A stretch of DNA of 64,000 nucleotides from 9FT-COMBO-48-23 sp963754385. Lineage in GTDB: Bacteria; Chloroflexota; Dehalococcoidia; GIF9; UBA5629. Below, piece after piece: positions 61,618 to 64,000 of the stretch (its first letter is position 1; every line of letters starts with the position of its first letter). The notes beneath the pieces are model-generated. The model was not told the DNA's origin. It worked only from the letters and a program-made list of their open reading frames with translations, and did not search any database. The translations under genes and the position numbers were made by a program. The stretch lies in assembly GCA_963754385.1 (NCBI GenBank), contig CAVWGE010000003.1, positions 62,001 through 126,000 on the forward strand, written 5' to 3'.

Positions 61618-64000
61618 ATGGCTGCTCGGCAGAATAAGAATCAACCCCGAGCCTCCAATCATAACCGCATCGCCCGGGCTGTTTTCGCAGCCGCTGAGTC
61701 TACAGGCATAACTGATAGGAAACTGCTCGAGGAACTCACCAGTCAAGTAATTCAAAGATTAGAATCAAGACCAGCCTTACCGGGAATGGAACACCTCATC
61801 CCGATGCAAGAAGAAAAGCAGGCACTATCTGCCTCCCAGATCGATGTTGCAGTTAGAGAAATCCTGGCTGAGAAGAACAAGATAACAGAGTCGCCAGCGC
61901 CTAAAATAGAGACTGAAGCCAAACCGAAAGCAACGAAGGTTAAAATAGCAGAAAAACCTGCGACCAGGACAGATACCAGAGCTAAACTGGGGATACAACT
62001 AACTCAGAACGCCCTTACAGTCTTGGAAAAGAGGTATTTGGAAAAAGATAGCCAGGGACAGGTTATTGAGACGCCAGATGAGATGTTCCGACGTGTCGCC
62101 AAGCACATTGCCTCTGCTGAACTTACCTACAACCCCGGGGCAGACGTTGCCGATTGGGAAGAAAGGTTTTATCAGCTAATGTCGTCTCTGGAATTCCTGC
62201 CCAATTCCCCAACCTTGATGAACGCCGGCCGAGAACTGGGTCAGCTCTCGGCTTGTTTCGTTATACCTGTCGAGGATTCCATGGAATCAATTTTTAATGC
62301 GGTAAAATACACAGCTTTAATCCACAAAAGCGGTGGCGGCACCGGCTTCTCCTTCTCCCGTCTCAGACCCAAGAAAGACAGGGTTGGTTCCACCGGCGGT
62401 GTCGCTAGCGGTCCAGTATCTTTTATGCGAGCCTTCGACACAGCAACTGATGTAATCAAGCAGGGTGGCATGCGCCGTGGTGCCAATATGGCTATCCTCA
62501 ACGTCGACCATCCCGATATCATGGACTTCATCACAGCTAAAGAAGACCCAAGAGCGCTAACTAATTTCAATCTATCGGTCGCCGTAACCAACGAGTTCAT
62601 GGAGGCTGCAGAGAAAAACAGGGAGTATAATCTAGTAAATCCACGTACCAAAGAGCTTGTCGAAAAACTAAACGCCAGAGAGGTTTTCAGAAAAATTACA
62701 GAGACAGCCTGGCATACTGGTGACCCTGGTATCGTTTTCATTGATAATATAAACAGAAACAACCCCACCCCAAAGCTAGGCAAAATAGAAAGCACCAATC
62801 CCTGCGGTGAGCAGCCTTTACTGCCGTTTGAGTCCTGTAATCTAGCCTCAATCAACCTCTCCAATATGGTCAAAAACGGAGATGGCAAACCTGAAATTGA
62901 CTATGGCAAGCTGAGCCGGACTGTCAGTCTGGGTGTCCGCTTTCTCGATGATGTTATAGACGTTAATAAATTCCCTCTGCCCCAAATCGAGAAAATGACC
63001 AAAGCCACTAGAAAGATAGGGCTTGGCATCATGGGATTTGCTGACCTGTTGATCAAACTCCGCATTCCCTACAATTCTGATAAAGCATTAGAAGTAGCTG
63101 AGAACATCATGCGCTTTATATCTGAAGAAGCGACCAGAGAATCAGTGAAACTGGGAGAGGAACGAGGCTTATTCCCTGCTTTCAAAGGCAGCATTTACGA
63201 TACAAACAACGGCTTAAGACCCAGGAATGCTTCGCGGACTACCATTGCCCCCACCGGGACATTAAGCATAATTGCCGGCTGTTCCAGCGGCATCGAGCCC
63301 CTCTTTGCTCTAAGTTATAGTCGCCACATCCTAGATGGTCAGCAACTAATAGAAGTCAATCCCTACTTCGAAGAAACAGCCAGGAAAGAGGGCTTCTACT
63401 CCCCAGAATTAATGCAACAGCTCGCTGAGGGAAAAATGCTGCGAGATGTCGAGAATGTGCCCGATTGGGTAAAAGATGTCTTTGTCACCGCTCATGACAT
63501 AACACCTGAGTGGCACGTGAGAATGCAGACAGCTTTCCAGAAGTTCACCGATAGCGCCGTTTCCAAAACAGTTAATCTTCCGCACGAAGCCACAATAGAA
63601 GATATAGCTGAAATATACATGCTTGCCTACAAGCTTGGATTGAAAGGGATAACTATCTACCGAGACCGAAGCCGCGAAAGCCAGGTTCTAAACCTTGCTC
63701 ACATAGAAGGGGCACAAGAAGCCAAGCTCACACCAAGACCACGACCCAAAGTTACCAAAGGAGTCACCGAGCGAGTAACCACCGGCTGCGGCTACATATA
63801 TGTCACCGTAAACTTCGACGACAAAGGAATCTGTGAAGTTTTTTCCAGCCTGGGAAAATCCGGCGGCTGTGCCTCGGCACAACTGGAAGCTACCAGCCGG
63901 CTAATCTCCTTAGCCTTAAGGTCAGGCATTGACCTAGCCTCTGTAGCCAAACATCTGCGTGGTATTCGATGCCCGTCTGTTGCCTGGGAAGAAGGGCGTG
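61618..64000 (+). CDS. nrdJ: Adenosylcobalamin-dependent (class II) ribonucleotide reductase, 3' end cut off
   Basis: The ATG follows the nrdR stop directly, with GGAGG inside the end of nrdR. 794 codons are visible before the window edge. Motifs: LEFLPNSPTLMNAGRELGQL, SACFVIPVEDSM, HKSGGGTGFSFSRLRPKKD, the radical-site STNPCGEQPLLPFESCN and TTIAPTGTLSIIAGCSSGIE. The C-terminal zinc/Cys tail would lie beyond the edge. It reduces ribonucleotides using B12 and needs no oxygen. A Lys/Ala-rich linker around residues 90-120 is variable. Confidence 0.95.
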   Translation, partial: MAARQNKNQPRASNHNRIARAVFAAAESTGITDRKLLEELTSQVIQRLESRPALPGMEHLIPMQEEKQALSASQIDVAVREILAEKNKITESPAPKIETEAKPKATKVKIAEKPATRTDTRAKLGIQLTQNALTVLEKRYLEKDSQGQVIETPDEMFRRVAKHIASAELTYNPGADVADWEERFYQLMSSLEFLPNSPTLMNAGRELGQLSACFVIPVEDSMESIFNAVKYTALIHKSGGGTGFSFSRLRPKKDRVGSTGGVASGPVSFMRAFDTATDVIKQGGMRRGANMAILNVDHPDIMDFITAKEDPRALTNFNLSVAVTNEFMEAAEKNREYNLVNPRTKELVEKLNAREVFRKITETAWHTGDPGIVFIDNINRNNPTPKLGKIESTNPCGEQPLLPFESCNLASINLSNMVKNGDGKPEIDYGKLSRTVSLGVRFLDDVIDVNKFPLPQIEKMTKATRKIGLGIMGFADLLIKLRIPYNSDKALEVAENIMRFISEEATRESVKLGEERGLFPAFKGSIYDTNNGLRPRNASRTTIAPTGTLSIIAGCSSGIEPLFALSYSRHILDGQQLIEVNPYFEETARKEGFYSPELMQQLAEGKMLRDVENVPDWVKDVFVTAHDITPEWHVRMQTAFQKFTDSAVSKTVNLPHEATIEDIAEIYMLAYKLGLKGITIYRDRSRESQVLNLAHIEGAQEAKLTPRPRPKVTKGVTERVTTGCGYIYVTVNFDDKGICEVFSSLGKSGGCASAQLEATSRLISLALRSGIDLASVAKHLRGIRCPSVAWEEGR

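Overview
The window looks like the chromosome of a Dehalococcoidia-type member of Chloroflexota. The pointers are an archaeal-style NrpR nitrogen regulator pair, a glutamate synthase split over separate genes, a four-subunit 2-oxoacid:ferredoxin oxidoreductase, a B12-dependent ribonucleotide reductase, many small iron-sulfur and zinc-ribbon proteins, a division cluster (mraZ-rsmH-ftsA-ftsZ) with no murein-synthesis genes, and a complete selenocysteine machinery. This placement is inferred from gene content, not from a search.

Region 1 (1-23 kb, almost all minus strand) is a nitrogen-assimilation block. After an edge fragment of an acyl-CoA dehydrogenase come nrpR-like 1, carB-carA, nadE and an unknown gene. 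Next is an operon of small ORF, amtB, PII and two glutamine synthetases. Then comes an operon running ferredoxin, hisH, FAD oxidoreductase, amidotransferase, hisF, FMN glutamate synthase core, GXGXG subunit, nrpR-like 2 and an orphan OmpR-type regulator. The ferredoxin operon has a consensus promoter overlapped by a 36-bp palindrome. The amtB operon is preceded by four pentamers at 11-bp spacing that resemble the actinobacterial GlnR box. PII, NrpR and the OmpR-type protein together suggest layered nitrogen control.

Region 2 (23-36 kb) holds tRNA-Leu, a chagasin-like inhibitor, a GY-repeat gene broken by a stop codon, xth, small zinc and winged-helix proteins, a LutB-like protein, and the selenocysteine locus: tRNA-Sec, selB, selA and selD. 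selD carries an in-frame UGA with a SECIS-like hairpin. A zinc-ribbon membrane protein beside selB also has an in-frame TGA followed by a hairpin of the same geometry and a 54-codon continuation, so it is a candidate new selenoprotein. Nested inverted-repeat elements separate selA from selD. An A+T-rich three-gene cassette of unknown function follows.

Region 3 (36-44 kb) has an ACT-domain protein, the 2-oxoacid:ferredoxin oxidoreductase operon, tmRNA with smpB, and comEA-comEC.

Region 4 (44-52 kb) has two secreted proteins built of YPWN repeats. Each is preceded by a copy of the same structured leader, able to form a covarying pseudoknot and followed by an intrinsic terminator. A PQQ-propeller lipoprotein and a CARDB membrane protein follow.

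Region 5 (52-64 kb) is housekeeping: def, priA, rplS, trmD and a MogA/MoaB-type gene on the minus strand; then, on the plus strand, a winged-helix gene with mraZ, rsmH, ftsA and ftsZ behind MraZ-type boxes, and nrdR-nrdJ, with nrdJ running off the right edge.
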